From positions 1-36,049 of the forward strand of contig JAAYSQ010000178.1 in the NCBI GenBank assembly GCA_012523925.1: a DNA stretch of 36,049 bases, read 5' to 3'. The DNA comes from Clostridiales bacterium (GTDB lineage Bacteria; Bacillota; Clostridia; Lachnospirales; Lachnospiraceae). Under the pieces are notes generated by a model. It made no database searches and had not been told where the DNA came from. It saw nothing but the letters and a program-made list of their open reading frames with translations. Both the position numbers and the translations under genes were made by a program. Shown piece by piece: positions 10,714 to 20,541 of the stretch; the first letter of the stretch is position 1, and each line of letters opens with the position of its first letter.

Positions 10714-12328
10714 GGTCTACCTGTTTCGTTGTTATCTTCTCACGAAATGCCAAATCATGCTCAACAAAAATCATGGTTGGTTGGTATCTTAGGATTAAAT
10801 CCTCAATTTGAACTCTGGAGAATACATCTACAAAGTTCAAAGGTTCATCCCAGATAAAAACATGCGCCGGTTCTGCTAAACTTTTAGCAAGCAGAACTTT
10901 TTTCTTCTGCCCACCACTAAATTGGCCTATATCCTTCTCGAACTGCTTTCTAGAAAAATCAAGTTGACGAAGTACAGTTTTAAATATCGTTTCGTCCAAT
11001 CCATAATAACCTGCAAAGTCCTCTAATCTGCCACGAAGATAAGAGGTATCCTGAGATACATAGGAGATCTTAAGACCTGATGCAACATAATACTCTCCAG
11101 TATATCGGATTCTTTCGCCAAGAAGAAGTTTTAATATCGATGATTTACCAGAACCATTACTACCAGAAAGAACAATTCTATCCCCACTCATTAATGTAAA
11201 GTTAACATTGGATACTACCTCTCGATCCCCATAATAGAGACTCAAGTTCTCAACCTCTATAATTCGCTTCTTAGGAAAGGGTAGTACATTCATTTTTAAA
11301 TCATCTACTTGTTCAATATTCTGTAGCAAAGCTTTCTTCTCTTCGATTGCTTGCAATTTTCTATTCTCTATTGCTTTTGCCCTTTTCATCATTTTGGCAG
11401 CTTTATGTCCAACAGCTCCTCTATCATAGACATGGCCTCCAATCTTGGAAGCCTCCACCTTATCCGACCACCCCATAGCTCTTCTAGCAGCACCTGCAAG
11501 AATATTGATATCCTTCTTTAACTGCTCATTTTTATCTAGTTCAAATTGATCCTGCCAATTTTTATTCTGCTTCCAAGAGCTATAATTTCCTTGCTGCACT
11601 TCAATATTTGCACGGTTGATCGAAAGAACATGATCTATGCATTGATCTAAGAACACACGATCATGGGATACTAATATAAAGCCACTCTTCCCTTGCAAAT
11701 AGTTAGCAAGAATACCTCTTCCTTCCGAGTCAAGATGATTCGTTGGCTCATCAATAAGAAGAAAATTATTCTTCTTAAGAAACAAAGCTGCCAACATAAG
11801 CTTTGTCCTTTCGCCAAAGCTCAAGGTATCGAAGGGCCGTTCAAGTACCGAAAGATCCACTTCCAATTTACGCAGTTCTTTTTCAATTCGTTCTTCAATA
11901 ATATAGCCATCATGGTTTTGGTAAAGCTCTTGAAGTACTCCAAACCGCTCCATGGCTTGATTTATTTCCTCAGATTTGCTTTTATAAGGTCCATATTCTG
12001 CTCCACTGGCCGTTAGATTTAAGCATTGTTCCATTTCCTCTTCCCATTCAGTAAAGGGAGCAATGACATTTTTAATAATCTCCTTAGTCTTTGCTTTCTT
12101 ATCCTCGATTTCAAATGGAAAATAATCAAAATTCACAGAAGCCGTTATATTTCCCTTGTATTCATATTTTCCTAACAAAAGATTTAAAAATGTAGTTTTC
12201 CCCCTACCATTTCTTCCAATAAATCCAAGTCTCCAATCCGTATCAATTTTAAAACTTACATTTTCGAATATATTGTCATAAGCGCTATCATAGCTAAATG
12301 TTAAATTATTTATAATAATCTGTGACAT
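10703..12328 (-). CDS. ABC-F ATPase, Lsa/CplR-like ribosomal protection protein
   Basis: 541 aa, two ABC domains without TM segments: 'GFIGRNGRGKTTFLNLLLG', 'LSFGERTKLMLAALFL', 'SGSNGSGKSSILKLLLG', 'FSGGQKKKVLLAKSLAEPAHVFIWDEPLNFVD'. Overall resembles the Lsa-type antibiotic-resistance ABC-F subgroup. Confidence 0.85.
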   Translation of the reverse strand: MSQIIINNLTFSYDSAYDNIFENVSFKIDTDWRLGFIGRNGRGKTTFLNLLLGKYEYKGNITASVNFDYFPFEIEDKKAKTKEIIKNVIAPFTEWEEEMEQCLNLTASGAEYGPYKSKSEEINQAMERFGVLQELYQNHDGYIIEERIEKELRKLEVDLSVLERPFDTLSFGERTKLMLAALFLKKNNFLLIDEPTNHLDSEGRGILANYLQGKSGFILVSHDRVFLDQCIDHVLSINRANIEVQQGNYSSWKQNKNWQDQFELDKNEQLKKDINILAGAARRAMGWSDKVEASKIGGHVYDRGAVGHKAAKMMKRAKAIENRKLQAIEEKKALLQNIEQVDDLKMNVLPFPKKRIIEVENLSLYYGDREVVSNVNFTLMSGDRIVLSGSNGSGKSSILKLLLGERIRYTGEYYVASGLKISYVSQDTSYLRGRLEDFAGYYGLDETIFKTVLRQLDFSRKQFEKDIGQFSGGQKKKVLLAKSLAEPAHVFIWDEPLNFVDVFSRVQIEDLILRYQPTMIFVEHDLAFREKITTKQVDLNK

Positions 12329-12448
12329 ATCTTCAACTCCTTCGACATGTATAGTCTAACTTTATACACATATATTTATCATTCCAAAATTGTGGTATCC
12401 TTCCCCTTAAGGTATGGATTTTCTAATCAATTTAGCTAAATAGGAATC

Positions 12449-12480
12449 AAAAAAACCACAAGAAATCTTATTCCTGTGGT
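12449..12480 (-). terminator. Intrinsic terminator in the ABC-F leader, candidate attenuator
   Basis: Minus strand ACCACAGGAA-TAAGAT-TTCTTGTGGT followed by TTTTTTGATT, 120 nt upstream of the ABC-F ATG. Confidence 0.7.
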
Positions 12481-12519
12481 GTCAAAGCATGAGATATTGT
12501 ATTCTGTACTCCGCTAGGC

Positions 12520-12579
12520 TTAGTAACAACACATGCTCTTGCAGATATATTTGATACAAATATGCACACTCCACTTCAT
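12520..12579 (-). CDS. Possible leader peptide (uORF, 19 aa) upstream of ABC-F
   Basis: ATG..TAA encoding MKWSVHICIKYICKSMCCY, ending about 40 nt before the terminator stem. No clear Shine-Dalgarno, so tentative. Confidence 0.25.
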   Translation of the reverse strand: MKWSVHICIKYICKSMCCY

Positions 12580-12803
12580 AAATAAAAGTAAAAGTGCGAA
12601 TTGGCTATCTGCAATTTATTTTAGGAATGATGATTTCTTGCTAGTGCAAACCAATGATTAACAGGCTTTGCACATTTCAATAAAGCCAATACTGCGCTTC
12701 CACGCAATTGACTCTATAAGCTTTATTTAATATAAGCTTTTTACTCTACTTAGCAAGTAATAAACATTCCTCATACCTCATTTTCTATTTTTTATTTACA
12801 ATT

Positions 12804-13517
12804 TTAATATCTGTCTTTTTCTTTATCTTCTTCCATTTCTTTGAGAAGAATATCCAATAATTTTAGATAATCTTGCTCCGAGAAAATCGTATCTAATACA
12901 TTCGAATCTTCCGTTATTATTTTGGACGCTTGAGGAATTGTGTAATAACGGTTATGCAAAGAAGCTGTAACTGGTATATTCACCGGTGCTGTAGATTTTA
13001 CAGTTGTTGTAACAGATCCAGCCCCAAGTTCCTGGTCCATGTATTTCATAACCTTTACAACATAATTCTGCGTCTCTTTAAATGGAGGGATACCGCCATA
13101 TTTTTTCACATTGCCCATTCCAGCATTATATGCCGCCAATGCTAGCTTTGTGTTGCCATCATACTTTTTCAACAATTGGCTTATATACTTTGCCCCACCC
13201 ATGATATTCTGCTCTGGATCGAAAGAATCCTTTACTCCTAAGGACGCTGCAGTAGCAGGCATAAGTTGCATAACTCCTTGTGCTCCAGCTCGAGATACGG
13301 CATCTGGATTAAAGTTTGATTCCGCTTTTCCGATTGCTTTTAGCAAATTAACTGGTACATTATATTTCTTAGCTGCCTGTTCAAAAATATTGTCTAAGCT
13401 TTTTGTTTCTTTCATATAAGAGGAAAAGCTTTTATTATCTGCATTCCTAGCACGTTCAGATCCGGCAATATATAGATTTTGCTGATGTACATTGGTAATA
13501 CCATTTACTTGTGACAT
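12804..13517 (-). CDS. Lytic transglycosylase (SLT domain)
   Basis: 'ESNFNPDAVSRAGAQGVMQLMPATAASLGV...NIMGGAKYISQLLKKYDGNTKLALAAYNAGMGNVKKYGG' is a canonical SLT core. Confidence 0.95.
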   Translation of the reverse strand: MSQVNGITNVHQQNLYIAGSERARNADNKSFSSYMKETKSLDNIFEQAAKKYNVPVNLLKAIGKAESNFNPDAVSRAGAQGVMQLMPATAASLGVKDSFDPEQNIMGGAKYISQLLKKYDGNTKLALAAYNAGMGNVKKYGGIPPFKETQNYVVKVMKYMDQELGAGSVTTTVKSTAPVNIPVTASLHNRYYTIPQASKIITEDSNVLDTIFSEQDYLKLLDILLKEMEEDKEKDRY

Positions 13518-13635
13518 ATTTTACTCCTTTGTATTGAGACCAACAATATTATCTCTTAGTAAATTATAGGATTTTCTTATTCCCTTGTCAACCATCCAAT
13601 TGTACTATGGAAATGATACGAGTGATAAATGAGAA

Positions 13636-13674
13636 AAGAGGTACCCATTCATTAATCAAAAATGTGTACCTCTT
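13636..13674 (-). terminator. Terminator downstream of ilvC
   Basis: AAGAGGTAC ... GTACCTCTT inverted repeat with TTTTCTCATTT on the minus strand. Confidence 0.7.
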
Positions 13675-13756
13675 CGTATTATAATGGCTTTTGATGTTTA
13701 CAAATTCTAAAGCATTGTTGCCTTTTATTAAGTGAAGATAATTATAAGCCTTTGAT

Positions 13757-14803
<1,047 letters not shown>

Positions 14804-14858
14804 TTACTCCTCTTTAAATCATCTGTAAACTAATAATAATGATTTTGCCTCAATATTA

Positions 14859-15368
14859 TTAGTAATCATCAATAAAGTCTGCAATGTCGCCGGATCCCCT
14901 CGAAAGACCTGTTATACCTGTGCGAACAAGCTCCTTAATTGTGTATTGCTCAAGTAAATTTATAAATGCACTAATCTTATTCTGATTTCCTGTAAGTTCA
15001 ATCATTAAGGAATCAATAGCTACATCAACTATCTTTGCTCGGAATATATCTGCAATTGATATAATTGATTGCCTATCCTTATCTGTAGCTGCAACTTTTA
15101 CTAAAATAAGTTCTCTTGTAACAGACTCGCCAGGGGACAACTCCATAATTTCTCTTACATCTTCTAATTTATTTAATTGTTTTCGAATTTGCTCTAATAT
15201 TTGGTCGTCACCATGTGCTAAAACAGTCATTCTAGAGATTGTAGGATCTTGCGTCTCACCTACGGTCAAACTATCAATATTATAACCTCTACGGCTGAAT
15301 AGACCGGCGACACGGCTAAGTACACCAGCGGTATTATCCACAAGAATTGATAGTACAATTCTCTTCAT
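14859..15368 (-). CDS. ilvN: Acetolactate synthase small (regulatory) subunit
   Basis: ACT-domain start 'MKRIVLSILVDNTAGVLSRVAGLFSRRGYNIDSLTVGETQDPTISRMTV'. Confidence 0.95.
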   Translation of the reverse strand: MKRIVLSILVDNTAGVLSRVAGLFSRRGYNIDSLTVGETQDPTISRMTVLAHGDDQILEQIRKQLNKLEDVREIMELSPGESVTRELILVKVAATDKDRQSIISIADIFRAKIVDVAIDSLMIELTGNQNKISAFINLLEQYTIKELVRTGITGLSRGSGDIADFIDDY

Positions 15369-15426
15369 AACAGGCTCCTTTCTATAGTAGCGTAGTATAT
15401 GTATTTATGATATCTGCTTACAAGAA

Positions 15427-15459
15427 AAGCCCTACCACAGTACACTCTGCAATGGGCTT
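15427..15459 (-). promoter_or_regulatory. Leader hairpin upstream of ilvN, possible attenuator
   Basis: Minus strand AAGCCC-attgCAGagtgtaCTGtggta-GGGCTT followed by TTCTTG, inside the 5' UTR implied by the promoter at 15503-15532. Confidence 0.45.
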
Positions 15460-15502
15460 CTGTTGCGTTGCTTTAAAACTTTAAATTATTAAGTTATAAG
15501 TA

Positions 15503-15532
15503 ATTGTATCAGAATTCATACAGGTTTGTCAA
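15503..15532 (-). promoter_or_regulatory. Sigma-A-type promoter of ilvN-ilvC
   Basis: TTGACA - 18 nt - TACAAT on the minus strand. Confidence 0.75.
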
Positions 15533-15619
15533 TATTTTGATCCTTCATGCTAGGCATAACTTGAAGTTATACAACGTACGGTAAAAGGACATTTATTATA
15601 ACATACTAGATATCACATA

Positions 15620-16549
15620 CTAAGCAAGAAGCATGAGTCCAATATTTCGGATAATGCCGGATTTTAGATATCCATAGCGAAGCATGTATATGCGCCGTTT
15701 AATAAAGTTAACCTTTCCCAAATCAGCAAAACGTCGAATAATACTTCTTTTATCCTCCTCTAATAGATTTCCGTAGATAGAGAGAAACTCCTCTGCCTGT
15801 AATTGTAATATCCTTAGAGACTTCTTTTGCTGCTGCAAGGACATAACACGGTCTTTGATATAGGTAAGAAAACTACTATTTCCTACAACATTATTGCCAT
15901 GCTGTCGATAAAGGAGGGTACTTTGATTCACGTAGCCAATCTTGCCGAGGGAAGCGGCAATTAGGCCAACCCACCAATCATGGAATTTCGCATTCTCTGG
16001 TATCTCGTATTCTTCAATAATTTTTCTAAGTGCAGAGTTAAACATAATTGTGCAACCAATTAATTTGTTCTCCATCAGTAGATGAGGAAGATCTGTCTTT
16101 GTGGGATCCAAGCGTCCTGATTTAAAAAATGATTGATCAATCGTGTTCAGCTCTTCATCTACGACCTTTGCATCGGTGAAAACGGCTATTGGAACATCTT
16201 TACCAACTTGCGCTTCCATATGACGCATTCGTTTTAATGTCACTGCTATTTTATCAGGTTTCCAATAATCATCCTGATCACAAAACATAATATAATCCGA
16301 TCTTGTCCTCCCCACTGCTTGTAGAAAATTCTTAGTAACACCGAGGTTTTCTTTATTCTGATAAACATGTATTTTATTTAAATAACGTTTCTCATATTCT
16401 CTCAGAATGGATACAGTGCCATCCCTCGAGCCATCATCAAAAATATTTATCTCAATATCTTGAAAAGAAGACGCTAGAATGGAATCGATCTGCTCTGCAA
16501 TATATTTCTCTCCATTATAAGTTGTCATGACAATTGATACCATACTCAT
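15620..16549 (-). CDS. Glycosyltransferase family 2
   Basis: 'VSIVMTTYNGEKYIAEQIDSILASSFQDIEINIFDDGSRDGT' and 'YIMFCDQDDYWKPDKI'. Confidence 0.93.
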   Translation of the reverse strand: MSMVSIVMTTYNGEKYIAEQIDSILASSFQDIEINIFDDGSRDGTVSILREYEKRYLNKIHVYQNKENLGVTKNFLQAVGRTRSDYIMFCDQDDYWKPDKIAVTLKRMRHMEAQVGKDVPIAVFTDAKVVDEELNTIDQSFFKSGRLDPTKTDLPHLLMENKLIGCTIMFNSALRKIIEEYEIPENAKFHDWWVGLIAASLGKIGYVNQSTLLYRQHGNNVVGNSSFLTYIKDRVMSLQQQKKSLRILQLQAEEFLSIYGNLLEEDKRSIIRRFADLGKVNFIKRRIYMLRYGYLKSGIIRNIGLMLLA

Positions 16550-16632
16550 CTTAAACGTTCTCCTATTATAAACTATATATGACTAGCAACTCACTAATTA
16601 AATTCCGATTTATAATACCTAAATCATATTTC

Positions 16633-17598
16633 TTAATTCCAATAGGATTTATTCATACTACAATGCTTTACAAAATCCTTAGGAAATAGATCATAATGAC
16701 TTCCAAATAGATATCCTAGATATTTGAAGCCACTTGTCATAATCAAGTCAGGAATTAAAAGATACTCTTTATTCTCAATCAAATATTGCATTGTTTGCTT
16801 AACCAGTTTAATTCCCTCTGATTCTGACTTAACCCTACCAAATACATCAGGATATTGATTATGAGATACACCAAGATCAAAGTTCCTGGAAAATTGCTGT
16901 AGATAGGAGTAACGATGGGAATGCAACACTTTTGCTTCTGCAACATAGGCTATCTTGTAACCAGCTTCAATCATACTGGCAGCCATAATCATGTCTTCAT
17001 TAAAGATAGTTTTCTTTACAAATCCACCCATTTCCTCATAAACATCCCGTCGGTAGGAAGCGCATACATTGGAACAAAAAAATGTTTTAATGCCCAAAGT
17101 TTTTAAATCCGCTTTCGATTTCATAAAGCTTTTATCCGGATAATTGAAATTCCTTGTAAAATCCTCAATAATATCAGAACTATCATTGGCAAGCTGTCTA
17201 GCGTATGTCGCGGAAACCTGTGTATCTTCATAGGGTTTTAGAAGATTTTCAATCAAATATTCATCTGCAGGAATTGCATCCTGAGTCATGTAAAGAAGAA
17301 TATCCGCATCGGAAAGGGTAGCCCCATATCTTCTTGTACCGCCATGATCAAATGAACTCTTATCAATAGGAATAATCGTAATATTACTGTCAGGTATCTC
17401 TGGTATAGCTTGCTCCTGACCTTCCTTCTCAACGGTATGAAGAATAATCACTCGATTCGGTTTCTTGGTCTGCCGATACAGCATCTCTAGTAACCGATCT
17501 AGTTTCTCATCGGATCGATACGTTGGTATCAATACGTCTACGGAATACTTCTCCCATATTTTATTTGTTTCCATCTTCTGCTTACCCCTCTCTATCAC
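16633..17598 (-). CDS. Glycosyltransferase family 2, rhamnosyltransferase-like
   Basis: 'VDVLIPTYRSDEKLDRLLEMLYRQTKKPNRVIILHT', 'FDHGGTRRYGA', 'ILLYMTQDAIPADEYLIENLL', 'FNEDMIMAASMIEAGYKIAYV'. Confidence 0.9.
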   Translation of the reverse strand: MIERGKQKMETNKIWEKYSVDVLIPTYRSDEKLDRLLEMLYRQTKKPNRVIILHTVEKEGQEQAIPEIPDSNITIIPIDKSSFDHGGTRRYGATLSDADILLYMTQDAIPADEYLIENLLKPYEDTQVSATYARQLANDSSDIIEDFTRNFNYPDKSFMKSKADLKTLGIKTFFCSNVCASYRRDVYEEMGGFVKKTIFNEDMIMAASMIEAGYKIAYVAEAKVLHSHRYSYLQQFSRNFDLGVSHNQYPDVFGRVKSESEGIKLVKQTMQYLIENKEYLLIPDLIMTSGFKYLGYLFGSHYDLFPKDFVKHCSMNKSYWN

Positions 17599-17871
17599 TT
17601 TCTCAATAGGAATACCATCTAATTAAAAGCTTCCTATTTTAATCTGGCTTATAAATACAACTGAAAAGTTCAGCTGTAATAGCGGCCTAACAGATGTGTA
17701 ATAATAAATGTCAATTTCATATATCATACATTTTCATATATATGTGATTATAACATAATAATTAGAAAAGAAAATAATAAATACTATTATTTCCCTTTCT
17801 AATTAGTTAGAGTATTCTCAATTATTCAAAAATCAAACGTCTCCTTTGGAAATCAACAATAGGCTTATCCT

Positions 17872-19518
17872 CTAATCATTAACATGCCTCTTAACATATT
17901 TAGCAGCATTATAGTTAGAGTAATTGAAATTCCGGATTCCTCTTTCTGCGTTCATATCGATTATGCCCTGATAGTACTCTTCAAAATATTCATCCCATTT
18001 GGATGGAATATTCCAATTATACCAGTCATTTGTAATTTCATAATTCTTTGAAGCAGTTTCCCAATTCACTGGGTCAATAAAGTATGGTATAACTTTTGGG
18101 GCCGCATCATATGATAGCTCCTTGGTTAAAAATATTATATCTTCCATAGTAATCTCTTCTTTATTGTTGATGTGATAAGTGGCAATAAAGTTATCTGGTC
18201 TACTAAAGGAAAATATAATATAAAAAACAGCTGTAACCGTTACACAATAGCCAAACAAAGGGAACCCTTTACGATAAACGGATACTATAACACCCGCCAA
18301 TATAAAGGCATCAATCAATAAGAAGAGAAGTACGATAAGCCTTAAAAATGTCAAATGGTAGGCATCAATATAAAGAATCATACGATAAGTTGCAGAAGCA
18401 ATCATAATATAGGTACATATTGTCATAGTCGTTAGGGAAGCTTTTAGCATTTTATGTTCACGAAATAGAGCCGTGCTGATAACAATAAGTACGATATTAA
18501 TCACTGTGACTGCAAGCAATTCGAAAAAGCCCCTTCTCGCATATTCAGCAAAGGTAAATTCCTGCGGCAATACAAACAAACCATTAGAAAACAGGTAGAC
18601 AATCTGAATTCCACAAAACAGGATATATACCGCTGTAACCAAGGATATTACGGTAATCGCTATAACAGGGTCTTCTTTGGCTCTTGCTTTCACATTCTCT
18701 CTTGTGCCGTATTTGGCAGCACCACATATGATTGCATAACATGCAAGAAAACCAAATACAAAAAGCAATACAACATTAATGATATTTGGAGAAAAAATAA
18801 AGGAAAAGATTTTCTCTGTAATATTTCCAAATAGAAGATCCGCATTGGACAAAAGTGCCATAACGATAAATAGAATAGGCAAAGCAATAATACATCCAAG
18901 GATAATACTAATAGTACGATTGTTCTTTATCAGCTTGCTTTTTCTTAAAAAAGAAATTCCATCTGCAAAAGGCATTCCTATGGAAGCAATACTTTTGAAA
19001 AGCAATCCAAACATCCTACCAAAATGCCTTAGAAAATCGAAACCTTCCTCCTCTTGGAATTGATGAAGCAGGGATAAATCCAAAAGAAATAAGATACCAA
19101 TGACATTAAGGAATTGCAAGCCACCGTGATTCGTCAGCATGGTTGATAGCCCCAGTAAAGCACTGGCAACATAGTAACCTACAGTTGACTTCTTAATTGG
19201 TATGGATAGCCCTTTCATTACTAGTACCAATAATCCAATCATTATTAATGTAAATAAGAAAATATTGAGACCTATTCCGGCTTTATAGAATAAAAAAGCA
19301 AATGCTCCTCCAAAAATGATACTAATACTTCCAAAAACATTAAAGTTTTCCCGTACTTTCTTAAGTAGGGGCGAAACTGTCTCTAGCTTATAACTTTCCT
19401 CTCCCATATAATTCACATTTGCTTCCTGATCAATATTCAAATGTTTCTCTTGATGAATGGATGAATGAGGTTTATATTGTTTCTCCATAAATACATTCCT
19501 TTCTTTAAATACATTCAT
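17872..19518 (-). CDS. DUF4173/DUF4153-type multi-TM membrane protein
   Basis: 548 aa with many TM segments and a soluble C-terminal tail ('WETASKNYEITNDWYNWNIPSKWDEYF'). Confidence 0.7.
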   Translation of the reverse strand: MNVFKERNVFMEKQYKPHSSIHQEKHLNIDQEANVNYMGEESYKLETVSPLLKKVRENFNVFGSISIIFGGAFAFLFYKAGIGLNIFLFTLIMIGLLVLVMKGLSIPIKKSTVGYYVASALLGLSTMLTNHGGLQFLNVIGILFLLDLSLLHQFQEEEGFDFLRHFGRMFGLLFKSIASIGMPFADGISFLRKSKLIKNNRTISIILGCIIALPILFIVMALLSNADLLFGNITEKIFSFIFSPNIINVVLLFVFGFLACYAIICGAAKYGTRENVKARAKEDPVIAITVISLVTAVYILFCGIQIVYLFSNGLFVLPQEFTFAEYARRGFFELLAVTVINIVLIVISTALFREHKMLKASLTTMTICTYIMIASATYRMILYIDAYHLTFLRLIVLLFLLIDAFILAGVIVSVYRKGFPLFGYCVTVTAVFYIIFSFSRPDNFIATYHINNKEEITMEDIIFLTKELSYDAAPKVIPYFIDPVNWETASKNYEITNDWYNWNIPSKWDEYFEEYYQGIIDMNAERGIRNFNYSNYNAAKYVKRHVND

Positions 19519-19546
19519 TTCTTTCTAACTTCTAAATCTAGGTTCA

Positions 19547-19759
19547 TCATGTTTCTTCCTCTTCCACATACTCCAAAATATCACCAGGCTGGCAATTTAA
19601 TGCCTTACATATAGCATTTAAAGTGGTAAATCGAATCGCCTTCGCCTTATTATTCTTAAGTATAGATAAATTCGCCATGGTAATGTCCACCTGTTCTGCT
19701 AATTCGGTCAAGCCTATCTTTCTTTGCGCCATTACTACATCTAAATTCACTACTATCAT
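19547..19759 (-). CDS. Small Cro/CI-type HTH regulator (YozG-like)
   Basis: 70 aa 'MIVVNLDVVMAQRKIGLTELAEQVDITMANLSILKNNKAKAIRFTTLNAICKALNCQPGDILEYVEEEE'. Confidence 0.93.
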   Translation of the reverse strand: MIVVNLDVVMAQRKIGLTELAEQVDITMANLSILKNNKAKAIRFTTLNAICKALNCQPGDILEYVEEEET

Positions 19760-19770
19760 TTCCAGCCCCC

Positions 19771-20220
19771 CTATATCGTCAAGTCGTTCTCTTGTTTATA
19801 AGTAACTGCCTGATCAAACACCTGGGAAAGCACTATGGAAAATAATCCTGCAATTAAGAATACAGCTACTAGAACCAAGGCTGCCGGTGTCACAACAAAG
19901 AACAAACGAATTGACATCAAAATTGCTATTACGAAAGCACAAGCACCCATGCGTTTTAAAGAGATCACATTCTCCCTGACGAAAGGTTCTTCACGAACTA
20001 CTGTGTCAAACATCTTGCGAAGATTCCAAAGTATGATCAATGCAAATACTCCTGCGAGCATAAAAATAATGCTATAAGGAATATAGTAATCTCGGAAAAT
20101 TTTAAAGAACTTTCCTGCCAATTTAAACAGCCATGGAACCGTTACACATACTAACACTCCTGCAAAGAACATAAAATCAAGTAAATACTTGGTAAATATC
20201 ACAATGGGATTTTTCTTCAT
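19771..20220 (-). CDS. DUF2975-family membrane protein
   Basis: 149 aa with 4 predicted TM segments and 'LRKMFDTVVREEPFVRENVISLKRMGACAFVIA'; directly upstream of the HTH gene. Confidence 0.8.
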   Translation of the reverse strand: MKKNPIVIFTKYLLDFMFFAGVLVCVTVPWLFKLAGKFFKIFRDYYIPYSIIFMLAGVFALIILWNLRKMFDTVVREEPFVRENVISLKRMGACAFVIAILMSIRLFFVVTPAALVLVAVFLIAGLFSIVLSQVFDQAVTYKQENDLTI

Positions 20221-20259
20221 CTGTTATTCCTCCTATAATACATTCTTTCTTCTCCTTAT

Positions 20260-20288
20260 AAAATACTATAACCTATTCTGAATGTCAA
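20260..20288 (-). promoter_or_regulatory. Promoter of DUF2975-HTH-DUF4173 operon
   Basis: TTGACA - 17 nt - TATTTT on the minus strand. Confidence 0.6.
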
Positions 20289-20294
20289 TAACTT

Positions 20295-20313
20295 TTTATC
20301 GTTTTTCGATAAA
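20295..20313. promoter_or_regulatory. Palindromic operator-like site upstream of the DUF2975 promoter
   Basis: TTTATCG-ttttt-CGATAAA, 7-bp perfect arms, ending 7 bp from the -35 element. Confidence 0.5.
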
Positions 20314-20461
20314 TTATTATTGAATGTCATTATGGTATAAATAGATAATATATGTAAAAATTGCAACTAAATATTATTACTAATTAATAATACTAACTTC
20401 TAAATAATGCTTAACAGAGATGATTTCATTTTAATTAAAGCATTAAAAGGGCAAGAAAAAA

Positions 20462-20493
20462 GCACCTTAGATTATTAATTGAATCTAAGGTGC
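20462..20493 (-). terminator. Terminator of the metH-like gene
   Basis: GCACCTTAGATT ... AATCTAAGGTGC, followed on the minus strand by TTTTTTCTTG. Confidence 0.85.
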
Positions 20494-20541
20494 ATATTAG
20501 GTGATTTTATTACATAATAATATTCTTTTATTAAAGACAAA

